Shown: in pieces, positions 1 to 8,294 of the stretch
How the letters are laid out: every line of letters begins with the position of its first letter
Position numbering within the stretch: position 1 is the first letter of the stretch
DNA from: JAGSOU01 sp049974865
GTDB taxonomy: Bacteria > Pseudomonadota > Alphaproteobacteria > Rhodobacterales > Rhodobacteraceae
Direction: 5' to 3'
DNA length: 64,000 nucleotides
NCBI GenBank assembly: GCA_049974865.1
Contig: JBNGCX010000001.1
Span: 58,010-122,009, forward strand
Program-made: the position numbers and the translations under genes
The notes under the pieces: model-generated
What the model was told of the DNA's origin: nothing
The model's input: the letters and a program-made list of their open reading frames with translations, nothing else
Database searches by the model: none

Positions 1-544
1 GCAGGCGCAGCAGTTCGCGGCGCATTTGAACGCGCAAGGAGGCGTCGAGGTTCGAAAGCGGCTCGTCCAGCAACAGGACCTCGGGCTCGACCACGACCGT
101 GCGCGCCAGCGCGATCCGCTGTTGCTGCCCGCCCGACAGTTGGTTGGGCATACGATCCGCCAGATGGGCAAGTCCCACGAGATCGAGCGCGGCATCGACC
201 TTGGGCTTGATCTGCGCCGAGGGAACGCGGCGCTCCTTCAGGCCGAACCCCACGTTTTCGCGGACGCTCATATGCGGCCAGAGCGCGTAGGACTGAAACA
301 CCATCCCCACGTTCCGCTTCCACGGGGCGAGCCCGACAACGTCGCGGCCGCCGATCAGGATGCGCCCCTTGGGCGCCGGCCCAAACCCGGCGATGGCGCG
401 CAGGAGCGTGGATTTGCCCGAGCCCGACGGTCCGAGAAAGGCGAAGAACTCTCCCGCCCGAATGTCGAGGTTCACCCCCTTCAGAACCTCGGTTTTCCCG
501 AAGGACAGATGGAGGTCTTCGATTTCAATGCCAGCTTTGTTCAT
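1..544 (-). CDS. ABC importer ATPase, AfuC/FbpC type (partial, C-terminus off window)
   Basis: This is the cytoplasmic ATPase of a binding-protein-dependent importer. About 181 N-terminal residues are present: Walker A GPSGSGKST, Q-loop VFQSYALWPHM, signature LSGGQQQR and Walker B VLLLDEPLSNLD are all intact, in the order and spacing of the Fe(III)/hexose-phosphate/polyamine ATPase group. The ATG at 544 follows a GGAGGG stretch. It lies 18 bp after the two-domain permease and is the last visible gene of a minus-strand run binding protein, permease, ATPase. The C-terminal regulatory (TOBE) region is outside the window. The substrate cannot be read from the ATPase; the neighbouring sensory genes suggest a phosphorylated organic compound (inference). 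Confidence 0.93.
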   Translation of the reverse strand, partial: MNKAGIEIEDLHLSFGKTEVLKGVNLDIRAGEFFAFLGPSGSGKSTLLRAIAGFGPAPKGRILIGGRDVVGLAPWKRNVGMVFQSYALWPHMSVRENVGFGLKERRVPSAQIKPKVDAALDLVGLAHLADRMPNQLSGGQQQRIALARTVVVEPEVLLLDEPLSNLDASLRVQMRRELLRL

Positions 545-562
545 TGTCCTACCCTCCCGGCC

Positions 563-2311
563 TTAGTGCACATCGCCGGATGCTTTGAGTTTCTTGTCAC
601 GTTCGATGATGACCTGCGAGACGAGCGTGCCGACGGCCACGACGACCACCGCCACGATGCCAAGGGCGGCCCCCGCACCACGTCCCGAGGGGGTCTGCAT
701 GAACAGGTAGATGCCATAGGCCAGCGGCGCATCGCTGTTGGAACTCACCAGCATGATCGTGGCGGACAGCTCCACGGCCGCGGTGGCAAAGCTGGTTACG
801 AAACCCGCCATGATGCCCCCGGTCATCAGCGGCACCACGATCCTCTGGATCGTGCGGCGTTTGCGGGCGCCGAGGATCTCGGCGGCCTCCTCAAGCGCGA
901 GGCTCACCTGTTGCAGGGCGGCCGTGCAGGCCCGCAGGGCATAGGGCAGCCGCCGGATCATCAGCGCAAGCGCGATGATCACCCACCAGCTTGCCAGCGG
1001 CTCGCCGACGAAGGGCACCTCGATGCTGTGGAAGGTTCGCAGGTAGCCGATGCCCAGAACGACCCCCGGCACCGCCAGCGCGGCCGTGGCGAGATAATCC
1101 AGCCCCTTGCGCCCGAAGATGCCCGTGCGCAACACGATATAGGCAATTGCCGTGCCGATGATCACGTCGAGCGTCGCCGCGATCCCCGCGTAAAGGATCG
1201 TGTTCATGATGAAGGTCTTGGAGCCTTCCCACATGGTCACGTAGTTCTGCAGGGTGTAGCCGTCGGGCAAGGGCGCAAAGCTCCAGATCGTGCCGAATGA
1301 CAGAAGCGTCAGGCCGATATGGGGCGAAAGCACCATCAGCAGGATGAAGATCACCACGCCATAGGCCAGAACCTTTTCGCCGGGCTTCAGGCTGCGCTTG
1401 GCCATGCCGCCGCCGCCTTTCTGGACGGTGGCGTAATCCTTGCCCCGCATGACCAGGAACGAGGCCCAGAGCGAGAGGATCGAAAAGACCACGAGGATCA
1501 CCGAGATCACGTAGCCCATCGGGTCGCTGATGCCCACGCCGGAAATCCGGAGATAGGCCTGGGGGGCGAGCATGTTGTTGACGTTCAGCAGCAGCGGCGT
1601 TCCCAGGTCGTCAAAGACCTTGATGAACACCAGCGCGGCCCCCGCGACATAGCCCGGCATGGCCAGCGGAAACACGATCCGGCGGAAAAGCCGCATCCCG
1701 TGGGAGCCCAGGTTCTGCGCGGCTTCCTCCATCGACCGGTCGATATTGCGCAGGGACGCCGACAGGTTGATCAGGATGAAGGGGAAATAGTGGATCGACT
1801 GCACCAGGATCACGCCGTTCAGCCCTTCCATGAAGGGAATGGAAATGCCGAACCGGTCGCGCAACAGCAGGTTCACCGTCCCGTTGCGGCCAAAGATCAG
1901 TTGCATTGCGACGGCCCCCACGAAGGGCGGCATGATCAGCGGGATGAAGCCCAGGCTCTGGATCAGGATCGAGCCCGAGAAATGGAACCGCGTGGTGATA
2001 TAGGCCAGCGGCAGCGCGATGACCGTCGCCACGACCACCGACATGGCCGAGACATAAAAGGAATTCCAGAAACTTTCCCGGAACAGGGACGTCCGGAAGA
2101 AGTCCACGAAATTCTGCAATGTCGCCGCGCCGGTTGCAGGGTCCTGGAAGGCGACAAAGACGACCTGCGCGACGGGAACCAGCAGAAGGCCGATCAAAAG
2201 AAGCGCGATGAACAGGGCGGCGGTGTGCAGTCCGGTGAGTCGCGGAAACAGCCAACCGGGCAAACGATCCGCAAGACCTGCCGCGGCAAGAGAGCTTTGC
2301 GTGCGTGACAT
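563..2311 (-). CDS. ABC importer permease with two fused membrane domains, AfuB/FbpB type
   Basis: An inner-membrane protein of about 582 residues with two consecutive BPD-type permease domains, roughly residues 50-300 and 330-570. Each ends in an EAA-type loop for docking the ATPase: SMEEAAQNLGSHGMRLFRRI and LALEEAAEILGARKRRTIQR. The fused layout is typical of Fe(III), thiamine, phosphonate and hexose-phosphate importers. The start is uncertain. The ATG at 2311 begins MSRTQSS; an in-frame GTG at 2338 would add nine residues, and neither has a clear ribosome binding site. The gene follows the binding protein after an 81-bp gap that carries a hairpin, and precedes the ATPase by 18 bp. Confidence 0.92.
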   Translation of the reverse strand: MSRTQSSLAAAGLADRLPGWLFPRLTGLHTAALFIALLLIGLLLVPVAQVVFVAFQDPATGAATLQNFVDFFRTSLFRESFWNSFYVSAMSVVVATVIALPLAYITTRFHFSGSILIQSLGFIPLIMPPFVGAVAMQLIFGRNGTVNLLLRDRFGISIPFMEGLNGVILVQSIHYFPFILINLSASLRNIDRSMEEAAQNLGSHGMRLFRRIVFPLAMPGYVAGAALVFIKVFDDLGTPLLLNVNNMLAPQAYLRISGVGISDPMGYVISVILVVFSILSLWASFLVMRGKDYATVQKGGGGMAKRSLKPGEKVLAYGVVIFILLMVLSPHIGLTLLSFGTIWSFAPLPDGYTLQNYVTMWEGSKTFIMNTILYAGIAATLDVIIGTAIAYIVLRTGIFGRKGLDYLATAALAVPGVVLGIGYLRTFHSIEVPFVGEPLASWWVIIALALMIRRLPYALRACTAALQQVSLALEEAAEILGARKRRTIQRIVVPLMTGGIMAGFVTSFATAAVELSATIMLVSSNSDAPLAYGIYLFMQTPSGRGAGAALGIVAVVVVAVGTLVSQVIIERDKKLKASGDVH

Positions 2312-2366
2312 GTGAGGGGCTTTCGTTGGGGCCGTCACCGCGCAAGACGCGCGATGACAGCCACGC

Positions 2367-2382
2367 CCGGACGCTTGTCCGG
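2367..2382. other. Hairpin between binding-protein and permease genes
   Basis: CCGGAC, loop GCTT, GTCCGG form a perfect 6-bp stem 11 bp downstream of the binding-protein stop. No T-run follows on the minus strand, so it is not a standard terminator. A hairpin here may protect the 3' end of the binding-protein mRNA and raise its level over the permease (inference). Confidence 0.45.
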
Positions 2383-2392
2383 ACGGGGAGGA

Positions 2393-3715
2393 TTACAAGG
2401 AGGCAGCCTTTTCGGCCAGTTCCTTGGCGCGGGCGTAGTTCTGCACCACCATCGCGTCCCATTGCTGTTCGATCTCGGCCTGGCGTGCGCCCACTTCATC
2501 CGTGGCTTTCTTGCGCTTCTTGGTGAAGATCGCGGCGAACTCGGGATCCATGCTCTTGGCCTCGTCGATCGGGTTGGCGTTGATCAGTGCGCGGGCTTCG
2601 GCGATCAGGGCCTTGGCCTCGGCGTTGTCGCCATTGCCGTGCTTGGCCTCGGCAAGCTGCACGGCGCGTACGGCGTCACGCAGATCGTCGAGGCGGTAGG
2701 TGATCATCACGTCGAACAGGGAATTCACGAGGTTGTAGCGTGCGCCCGACTTCTCGACGTCGAATTTCACGGCTGCGCCGATAGAACTGTCTTCGAACGG
2801 GTTCGGGAACCCCTCGGGCGCCTTCGCGTAGGTCGCCGGATTGATCGGCAGACGCATGATCGCCGGATCGAACAACACCTCCTGACCTTCCGGCGAGAGC
2901 AAGTATTCGATAAAGGTCACCGCCCCTTCATGGTTCGGCGCGTTCTTCACCACGGCCACATTCGCCGGAACCAGCGCCGTCACGGTCGGATAGGCGAAAT
3001 CCACCGGGAAGCCCGAGGCCTTCGACGAGAACCCGAAGAAATCGATCACGACGCCCAGGCCGAAATTGCCGGTGTTGACCCCATCGGGCACGCCGAAGCT
3101 GCGCTCGGTCACGGTGTTGAAATTGCCGGCGATCCACTTCCACTTGGACCAGCCGTCGTCCCAACCGTCACCCTGCAGAAGCGTCTCGACCGTCAGGTGC
3201 GTGGTGCCCGAACGCGATGGCGCCGACATGCCGACATGGCCGTGGTATTCGGCCTTGGCCAGGTCGCCCCATTCTTTCGCCGGCGCCAGGCCATTGGCCT
3301 TCAGGTAGCGTTCGTTCCACATGATGCCGTAGCCGGCCGCGGCAAAGCCGAAATACGTGCCGTCGGTGTCGTTCATGGGATAGGCGCCGATCTTGGCGGG
3401 GATGCCAGATGCCTTGGGGGAGACGCTGGCCAAAAGGCCGTTCGATTTCAACACTTCGAACGCATCCGGAGCCGAAGCCCAGAAAATGTCGGACGTGTTC
3501 GATCCGGCGGTTTCCTGAATGAACTTCACACCGGATGACGTGCTCTTGTTCAGGATTTCCAGATCATACGCAGGATGCGCGGCCTCGAATGCGGCTTCGA
3601 TCGGCCCGGTCATCGAATCCGGAAAGGACGTGATGACGGTGACGGTGCCTTCGGCGGCCGCGCCCGTTGCCGTCAGGGTGATCGCGGCGATGGACGCGTA
3701 AAGTGACTTTTTCAT
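2393..3715 (-). CDS. ABC importer periplasmic binding protein, AfuA-like
   Basis: A 440-residue extracellular solute-binding protein with a cleavable signal peptide (MKKSLYASIAAITLTATGAAA). The ATG at 3715 is chosen because GGGAGGT lies just upstream; a longer in-frame start at 3751 would bury the signal peptide. Motifs LNKSTSSG, DIFWASAPDAFEVL, RSGTTHLTVETLL and ERSFGVPDG recur almost position for position in the periplasmic protein encoded at 7050-8294, so the two are paralogues. The last 100 residues are charged and helical, beyond the usual binding fold. It heads the importer operon and has its own 141-bp upstream region with a candidate double operator. Substrate unknown; organophosphate is inferred from context. 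Confidence 0.9.
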   Translation of the reverse strand: MKKSLYASIAAITLTATGAAAEGTVTVITSFPDSMTGPIEAAFEAAHPAYDLEILNKSTSSGVKFIQETAGSNTSDIFWASAPDAFEVLKSNGLLASVSPKASGIPAKIGAYPMNDTDGTYFGFAAAGYGIMWNERYLKANGLAPAKEWGDLAKAEYHGHVGMSAPSRSGTTHLTVETLLQGDGWDDGWSKWKWIAGNFNTVTERSFGVPDGVNTGNFGLGVVIDFFGFSSKASGFPVDFAYPTVTALVPANVAVVKNAPNHEGAVTFIEYLLSPEGQEVLFDPAIMRLPINPATYAKAPEGFPNPFEDSSIGAAVKFDVEKSGARYNLVNSLFDVMITYRLDDLRDAVRAVQLAEAKHGNGDNAEAKALIAEARALINANPIDEAKSMDPEFAAIFTKKRKKATDEVGARQAEIEQQWDAMVVQNYARAKELAEKAASL

Positions 3716-3821
3716 GGTTACCTCCCATTTGACTGCGCTCCTCCAGCGCATGAGGAAGGGTTCGCCAAGTGCCGCGACCGCGCAAATTTTCTCATAACTC
3801 CGCAGTTTTTCCCGTGTTTGT

Positions 3822-3856
3822 GTCGATTTCGACCCGCGGAATGGGTCGGTTTTGAC
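3822..3856. promoter_or_regulatory. Candidate double operator upstream of the importer operon
   Basis: Two near-identical 12-mers, GTCGATTTCGAC (3822-3833) and GTCGGTTTTGAC (3845-3856), lie 23 bp apart start to start, in the same orientation and each imperfectly palindromic. They sit between the response-regulator stop and the binding-protein start, about 110-140 bp upstream of the latter. The spacing of about two helical turns suits a dimeric activator, most simply the regulator encoded next door. I see no convincing -24/-12 sigma-54 promoter between them and the gene. Confidence 0.5.
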
Positions 3857-5098
3857 CTAGTCTGACAGGCCCATGGCCTTCATCCGCAGATAAAGCCGCT
3901 TGCGCGGAATCGACAAGAGCGCCGCCGCCTCGCCTTTGCGCCCCCCGGTCTCGACCAGCGCGTGTTCCAGAAGCGAGCGTTCAAAGTTTTTCATAGCCTC
4001 TTCGTAGGAGGGGTAGCCCCCCTCGGGCGTCGCCCGTCTCTGCGTGCTCAAGTCGACAGGCAAGCCAAGGACCATCCGTTCCGCCACGTTGCGTAACTCG
4101 CGCACGTTCCCGGGCCAGGGATACTTGCGAAAGGGCTCCAGCATCTCCTTGGTGACCTGGGGCAGTTTCCCGTCGAACCGCTGGGCCGCGTCTCGCAGAA
4201 AGGTCTCGAGAAGCACGAACACATCCTTCTCGCGGTCGCGAAGCGGCGGCAACTCGATGGGCGCGGTGCTGACCAGGTAATACAGCTCTTCGCTGAGCGT
4301 CCCGGCCTGCAGTGGCGTTTCGAGATGCCCAGTGATCGAGGTCACGATGCGGGCGCGCCTCTTGCGGCGCAGGTAGTCTGCCAGAACGCTCTGTGCTGCC
4401 GCGTCCAGTTGGTGCAGTCCGCGCAGGAAAAACGTCCCGTCCGGGCCCGCATCGTCCAGAGCCTCGCGCAGGCTGGCCTCCGACACGGTGGCGCAGTTGA
4501 TCGCCGAATAGTCGCCGGTCACCTCGGAGAAGTCGTGCAACGCGCGCGCCGCCAGTTCCTTGCCCGTCCCCGGTTCGCCGCACAACGTCACCGTGAGCGG
4601 CAGTGGCGCAACGCTCAGAAGCTGTTTGCGGCAGGCTTTCATGGCCGCGGATTTGCCAATCAGGCGGGTGCGCATATCCCCGAAACGCGCGACCCGGCGG
4701 CGGAGCCTCCGGTTCTCGAGGACCAGTCTGCGAGCGCCCAGCGTCCGGTTCAGGAGGCTGAGCAGATAATCCGGCTGCACCGGTTTTTCGAGAAAGTCAT
4801 AGGCTCCGGCCTTGACCGCCGCGATGGCCATGCGCACGTCGCCATGGCCGGTCATCATCAACAGCGGAACCTCGGGCGCGGCCTCGCGGGCGGCCTGGAG
4901 CACCGCGAACCCGTCCATCCCCTGCATCCGCACATCGCAGAGAACCACGCCACTCCATTCCGGGTCGAGCGCCTCGAGCATTTTGTCCCCCCGCTCGAAT
5001 GCGCGCGTGGCAAAGCCCTCGCCTTCGAGGAACTCCTTGGTTGCCTCGCGGAAATCCCGGTCGTCGTCGACCAGGAAAATCTTGTGCTTTTCTGTCAT
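3857..5098 (-). CDS. NtrC-family response regulator, PgtA-like, with degenerate AAA+ domain
   Basis: A 413-residue DNA-binding response regulator. The receiver domain (1-120) keeps D11/D12, phospho-acceptor D55, T83 and K105. The AAA+ region (about 140-370) keeps a Walker A (GEPGTGKE) and the LPPLRDREKDV and WPGNVRELRNV blocks. The Walker B acidic pair is replaced (GTFFLRGLHQLD where LFLDEIGEL is usual), the GAFTGA loop is absent, and the arginines of the FRxDLYYRL block are missing (LSEELYYLVS). A Fis-type helix-turn-helix ends the protein. It overlaps the kinase stop by 4 bp. It probably activates through ordinary RNA polymerase rather than sigma-54 (inference). Length and gene order fit Salmonella PgtA. 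Confidence 0.9.
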   Translation of the reverse strand: MTEKHKIFLVDDDRDFREATKEFLEGEGFATRAFERGDKMLEALDPEWSGVVLCDVRMQGMDGFAVLQAAREAAPEVPLLMMTGHGDVRMAIAAVKAGAYDFLEKPVQPDYLLSLLNRTLGARRLVLENRRLRRRVARFGDMRTRLIGKSAAMKACRKQLLSVAPLPLTVTLCGEPGTGKELAARALHDFSEVTGDYSAINCATVSEASLREALDDAGPDGTFFLRGLHQLDAAAQSVLADYLRRKRRARIVTSITGHLETPLQAGTLSEELYYLVSTAPIELPPLRDREKDVFVLLETFLRDAAQRFDGKLPQVTKEMLEPFRKYPWPGNVRELRNVAERMVLGLPVDLSTQRRATPEGGYPSYEEAMKNFERSLLEHALVETGGRKGEAAALLSIPRKRLYLRMKAMGLSD

Positions 5099-7053
5099 CC
5101 CGCCCCTTCCGGTAGCATGATCGTGGCGCGTGTGCCTCTGCCCTTGCGATGCGCGAGCTTCAGCGATCCTCCCATGCCGGTCACGATGTTGAAGGAAATG
5201 GACAGCCCCAGTCCAAGCCCATCGCCCGGTGCCTTGGTAGTGACGAAGGGGTCGATCGCCCGCTCGGGCGCGAGATCGCCGAGTCCCTTGCCGGTGTCGA
5301 GCACGCTGAAAGCGATCATCCCGGGCGGCGCCTGCTCCGGCCTCAGCGTGATTTCACCGGGCTCTCCGGTTTCGGCGATGGCATCTATGGCGTTCGACAT
5401 CAGGTTGACCAGCACCTGCTCGATCAACACCGGGTCGCCCATGAATTTCGCCTCGCGAAGCGCGGGATCCAGCGCCAAGGTCACCCGGTGCGCCGCCATC
5501 TTGGAGCCCAGGAGTCCTTCGGCTTCGGCCACCAAGGGTGCCAGGGCCACCACCTCGCGCGTGTAGTTCGATCTGCGGGCAAAACGGCGCAGATGGTCTA
5601 TGATGCGCTCCATCCGCGTCACCATCTCCTCGATCTTGTCGGTCTGGCGGCGGGCCTTGCCCGTGTCCCCCGCGGCCAGGGCCTTGCCCGCCAGGTGCAG
5701 CCTTTGCCGGATTGCGCCAAGGGGTTGGTTCAACTCATGGCTGATACCCGCTGATAATGTCCCAAGCGCGGCCATCTTGCCCGCCTGCACCAGTTCCGAC
5801 TGGGTCTGGCGGAGCTTCTCGATGGCCTGGTCGCGTTCCCGAACCGAGGTGTGAAAGGCGCCGACCGCCTCGGCCAGCTGCGCAATCTCGTCGTTGCGGG
5901 TGGGCAGGCCCTCCAACGCCGGCGTCTTCCCATCGGCAATCCGGCGCATCGCCGTGGTCAGGGCCTGCATGGGCCGGATGATCGAGGGGCGGATGTAGAG
6001 AAACAGGATCGCCAGCCCGGCAATCGCGGCGACGGCCGTCATGGCAAGCAGCAGGCGCATGGTGAAAACGGCGCTCGTGGCGAAGTCGTCGCTGGTGGCT
6101 GACAGGTCCTCGCGCTGGCGTTCCGTCAGATGCCGAAGCTGGGTCTGGATCTCCGTCAGCAACGTGAAGCTGGCGTCGAGTCGCTCGCGCAACCGGGCAC
6201 GGGTCGTCTGCCAGGCCTGCCTGTCCTCCACCAGGCCTTCCGGTCCGATGGTCAGCCGGTTCAGGGTCTCGGCCGCCTGGCGCAGGGAAAGGTATTCCGG
6301 CTTGTCCGGAATCCCGGCCAGCCCATCGTTGACACGCGCCAGAGCGTCCAAAAGCAAAGCTTCGAATTGGCTGAGTTGCCCCGGTGACTGGCTGGCCGAG
6401 CTCTGGATGGCCAGCGTGGTTGCGATGGAAACCGCATTGCCCAGATCGACAAATACCGCGTGCAGTTCCTGTTCGGCCAGCATGCGTTGGGCCAACGCGC
6501 GGCGGCTGTCGGGGTCGGATTCGCGGGTCAGGCTTCGGGTAAGCGCCTCGATATTATATGCGAAATCCGCGACCAGGGCGGCCGTCTCGTCCTGGATATC
6601 CACGTTGAGCCAGCGCAGGCGGTCAACCTTGCTGCGCAGCCGCTCTTCGACCCGGCGGGATGTGTCGAGCATGTGTATCACCGCCGCAAGCTGGGTTTGC
6701 AGGGCCAGTGAGACCTCTTGCGTCAATGGCGTGTCGAACCCATCCCGCAAGAGCTGATCCAATTCCGCGACCGACGCTCTGAGCGTTGCTTCCAGGGCTT
6801 TGGGATCCGTCTCTTCGGCCGAGAGGATGCGATTGCTGAGCATCGCCAGATCGGCAGCACTCGCCGACAGCCGCGTGGTCTGCATCAGACGGGGGACCTG
6901 ATCCGCCCCCAGTCCCGTGACCACGCTCTGCGCCGCGCCGAGCGAATAAACGGCGACCCCCACCACGGTCCAGGTCAGCAGCACAGCCGTGAGGATCAGA
7001 AAAAACAGCCGGGTCCAGATCCTCGGCGCGACGCGGTCCCAGAAACGTTTCAT
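5095..7053 (-). CDS. Sensor histidine kinase, PgtB/DctB-like
   Basis: A 652-residue membrane kinase. Transmembrane segments lie near residues 13-36 and 328-352, enclosing a helical periplasmic domain of about 290 residues. A HAMP region follows, then a coiled stretch, an H-box (GISHELNQPLGAI, His near 439), an N-box (VNLMSNAIDAI) and G-boxes (LDTGKGLG and DGLGLGLSI). The ATG at 7053 is chosen because it overlaps the stop of the upstream periplasmic gene by 4 bp; an open frame extends further but runs inside that gene. The kinase start and stop both overlap neighbours, indicating translational coupling of sensor protein, kinase and regulator. Its ligand is probably presented by the periplasmic partner (family knowledge plus inference). 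Confidence 0.93.
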   Translation of the reverse strand: MKRFWDRVAPRIWTRLFFLILTAVLLTWTVVGVAVYSLGAAQSVVTGLGADQVPRLMQTTRLSASAADLAMLSNRILSAEETDPKALEATLRASVAELDQLLRDGFDTPLTQEVSLALQTQLAAVIHMLDTSRRVEERLRSKVDRLRWLNVDIQDETAALVADFAYNIEALTRSLTRESDPDSRRALAQRMLAEQELHAVFVDLGNAVSIATTLAIQSSASQSPGQLSQFEALLLDALARVNDGLAGIPDKPEYLSLRQAAETLNRLTIGPEGLVEDRQAWQTTRARLRERLDASFTLLTEIQTQLRHLTERQREDLSATSDDFATSAVFTMRLLLAMTAVAAIAGLAILFLYIRPSIIRPMQALTTAMRRIADGKTPALEGLPTRNDEIAQLAEAVGAFHTSVRERDQAIEKLRQTQSELVQAGKMAALGTLSAGISHELNQPLGAIRQRLHLAGKALAAGDTGKARRQTDKIEEMVTRMERIIDHLRRFARRSNYTREVVALAPLVAEAEGLLGSKMAAHRVTLALDPALREAKFMGDPVLIEQVLVNLMSNAIDAIAETGEPGEITLRPEQAPPGMIAFSVLDTGKGLGDLAPERAIDPFVTTKAPGDGLGLGLSISFNIVTGMGGSLKLAHRKGRGTRATIMLPEGAG

Positions 7054-8294
7054 CCTGGCTCCTGGCGCTCCAGTTCGGCAAGGGCAAGATCCGCGGCGCG
7101 CAACTGCGCCGAGATCCGCTGCCGCCATTCCTGAGTGGCGCCCCGCTCTGCCTCGCCCAACCCGGCCAGCGCCGTCTTGCGCAAGCCGCCATTCACACTG
7201 CCCGATGCGCGCAGCGCTTCCTCTTCCGAGATGACCACCGTCGTCAGTTGCCGCCTGATGTTGCCCAACTGTTCGTCCGGGACGCGGCCCTTCAAGGCGT
7301 GATACCGCCGCCACAAATGCCTGCGCTGCGGAAGAGCCTCGGCAATCATCAGGTCGAAGAGCGTGTTGACCGCCCAATACCGGTTGGCCGAGATCTCGGC
7401 ATCGTAATCGAGCCAGGACAGCTTGAGCGCCTCGACAATATCCACGGGCAGCCGATGTGCCAGTTCCGCGCGTATGGCCGGATCGAACGGCACTCTCGAT
7501 ATCTCGGGCGACAGAAGGGCCATCTGTCCTTCACGAGACAAGGTCAGCTGAAGGAATTCGCAAGCGGCTTCGGTTTGCAGACCACCGCGCAGGACCCCGA
7601 TCTGGGCCGGCACCAGAACCATCGGGCGCCCATAGCGAAATCGCAGTGTTTCACCGCGGGATTGTGCCAGGAAATCGATGGTCAGGCCAATCTCGAACCG
7701 CTTGTTCTCCAGCCCGTCCGGCACCCCGAAGCTGCGCGCGGTCAGCGTCGAGAGGTTTCCTGCCAGTTCCAGGAGATATGCCCACCCATCTTCCCAGCCC
7801 CGCACAAGCAAGAGTTGCTCGACCAGCATATGCGTTGTTCCCGACCGCGCAGGCCGCGCCATCGCGACCCGGTCCCGGTACAGCGGCCTGAGAAGGTCGT
7901 TCCAATCGGCGGGCATGAAGACGTCACTGTCCGCGCGCCTCGCCCAGCCGACCGCCGACAGTGCAAAGGGGGCGACCGGGGCCGGGCCATCAGGTCCACA
8001 ACCATCGGCGTCAACGAAGGCCCCGTTGCGGTGGAGAATCTCGAAGGCTTCGGGCGAAGATGACCAGAAGATGTCAAAGTTCCGGTCATTCCCGCGCAAG
8101 ACCTCGTCGATCCCGGCGACTGTGTTCTTGTTAAGCACCTGAACCCGCGGGGCACCGTCATCCCTCTCGAACAGGGCGACATAGGCGTCCGAGACCGCTG
8201 GCGGGAAGGAGGTCAAAACGCGCAAGTCCTGCGCCTGCGCCGACAGTGCAACGAGACCAAATGCAGCTATTAGACCGGACCACACAAAGTTCAT
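7050..8294 (-). CDS. Periplasmic sensory protein, PgtC-like, paralogue of the importer binding protein
   Basis: A 414-residue secreted protein (signal peptide MNFVWSGLIAAFGLVALSAQA). It shares LNKNTVAG, DIFWSSSPEAFEIL, ARSGTTHMLVEQLL, GWEDGW and RSFGVPDG with the importer binding protein at 2393-3715. Its position is that of a receptor: first gene of an overlapping trio with kinase and regulator, and no permease beside it. In Salmonella, PgtC with PgtB is needed for induction of phosphoglycerate uptake, so a signalling role is likely. The C-terminal 90 residues are charged and helical, in the same place as the tail of the importer protein. The ligand is unknown. Confidence 0.85.
   Translation of the reverse strand: MNFVWSGLIAAFGLVALSAQAQDLRVLTSFPPAVSDAYVALFERDDGAPRVQVLNKNTVAGIDEVLRGNDRNFDIFWSSSPEAFEILHRNGAFVDADGCGPDGPAPVAPFALSAVGWARRADSDVFMPADWNDLLRPLYRDRVAMARPARSGTTHMLVEQLLLVRGWEDGWAYLLELAGNLSTLTARSFGVPDGLENKRFEIGLTIDFLAQSRGETLRFRYGRPMVLVPAQIGVLRGGLQTEAACEFLQLTLSREGQMALLSPEISRVPFDPAIRAELAHRLPVDIVEALKLSWLDYDAEISANRYWAVNTLFDLMIAEALPQRRHLWRRYHALKGRVPDEQLGNIRRQLTTVVISEEEALRASGSVNGGLRKTALAGLGEAERGATQEWRQRISAQLRAADLALAELERQEPG

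Noticed and set aside
26..1300. Long plus-strand open frame antisense to the importer permease and ATPase genes
   Set aside because: It mirrors real genes on the other strand; the protein is rich in His/Arg/Asp with no motif, as expected for antisense frames in high-GC DNA. The same applies to long antisense frames over the helicase, Kef antiporter, GspL-like, ppsA, PDH and both P-type ATPase genes.
3716..3821. Sigma-54 promoter for the importer operon
   Set aside because: I looked for TGGC-N8-TTGC on the minus strand because an NtrC-family regulator is adjacent. The nearest sequence (GGCACTTGGCGAAC) has the wrong spacing, and the regulator lacks GAFTGA.
7054..7377. N-terminal extension of the histidine kinase to 760 residues
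   Set aside because: The extra 108 residues lie wholly inside the upstream periplasmic gene, have no motif, and the ATG at 7053 overlaps that gene's stop in a typical ATGA junction.
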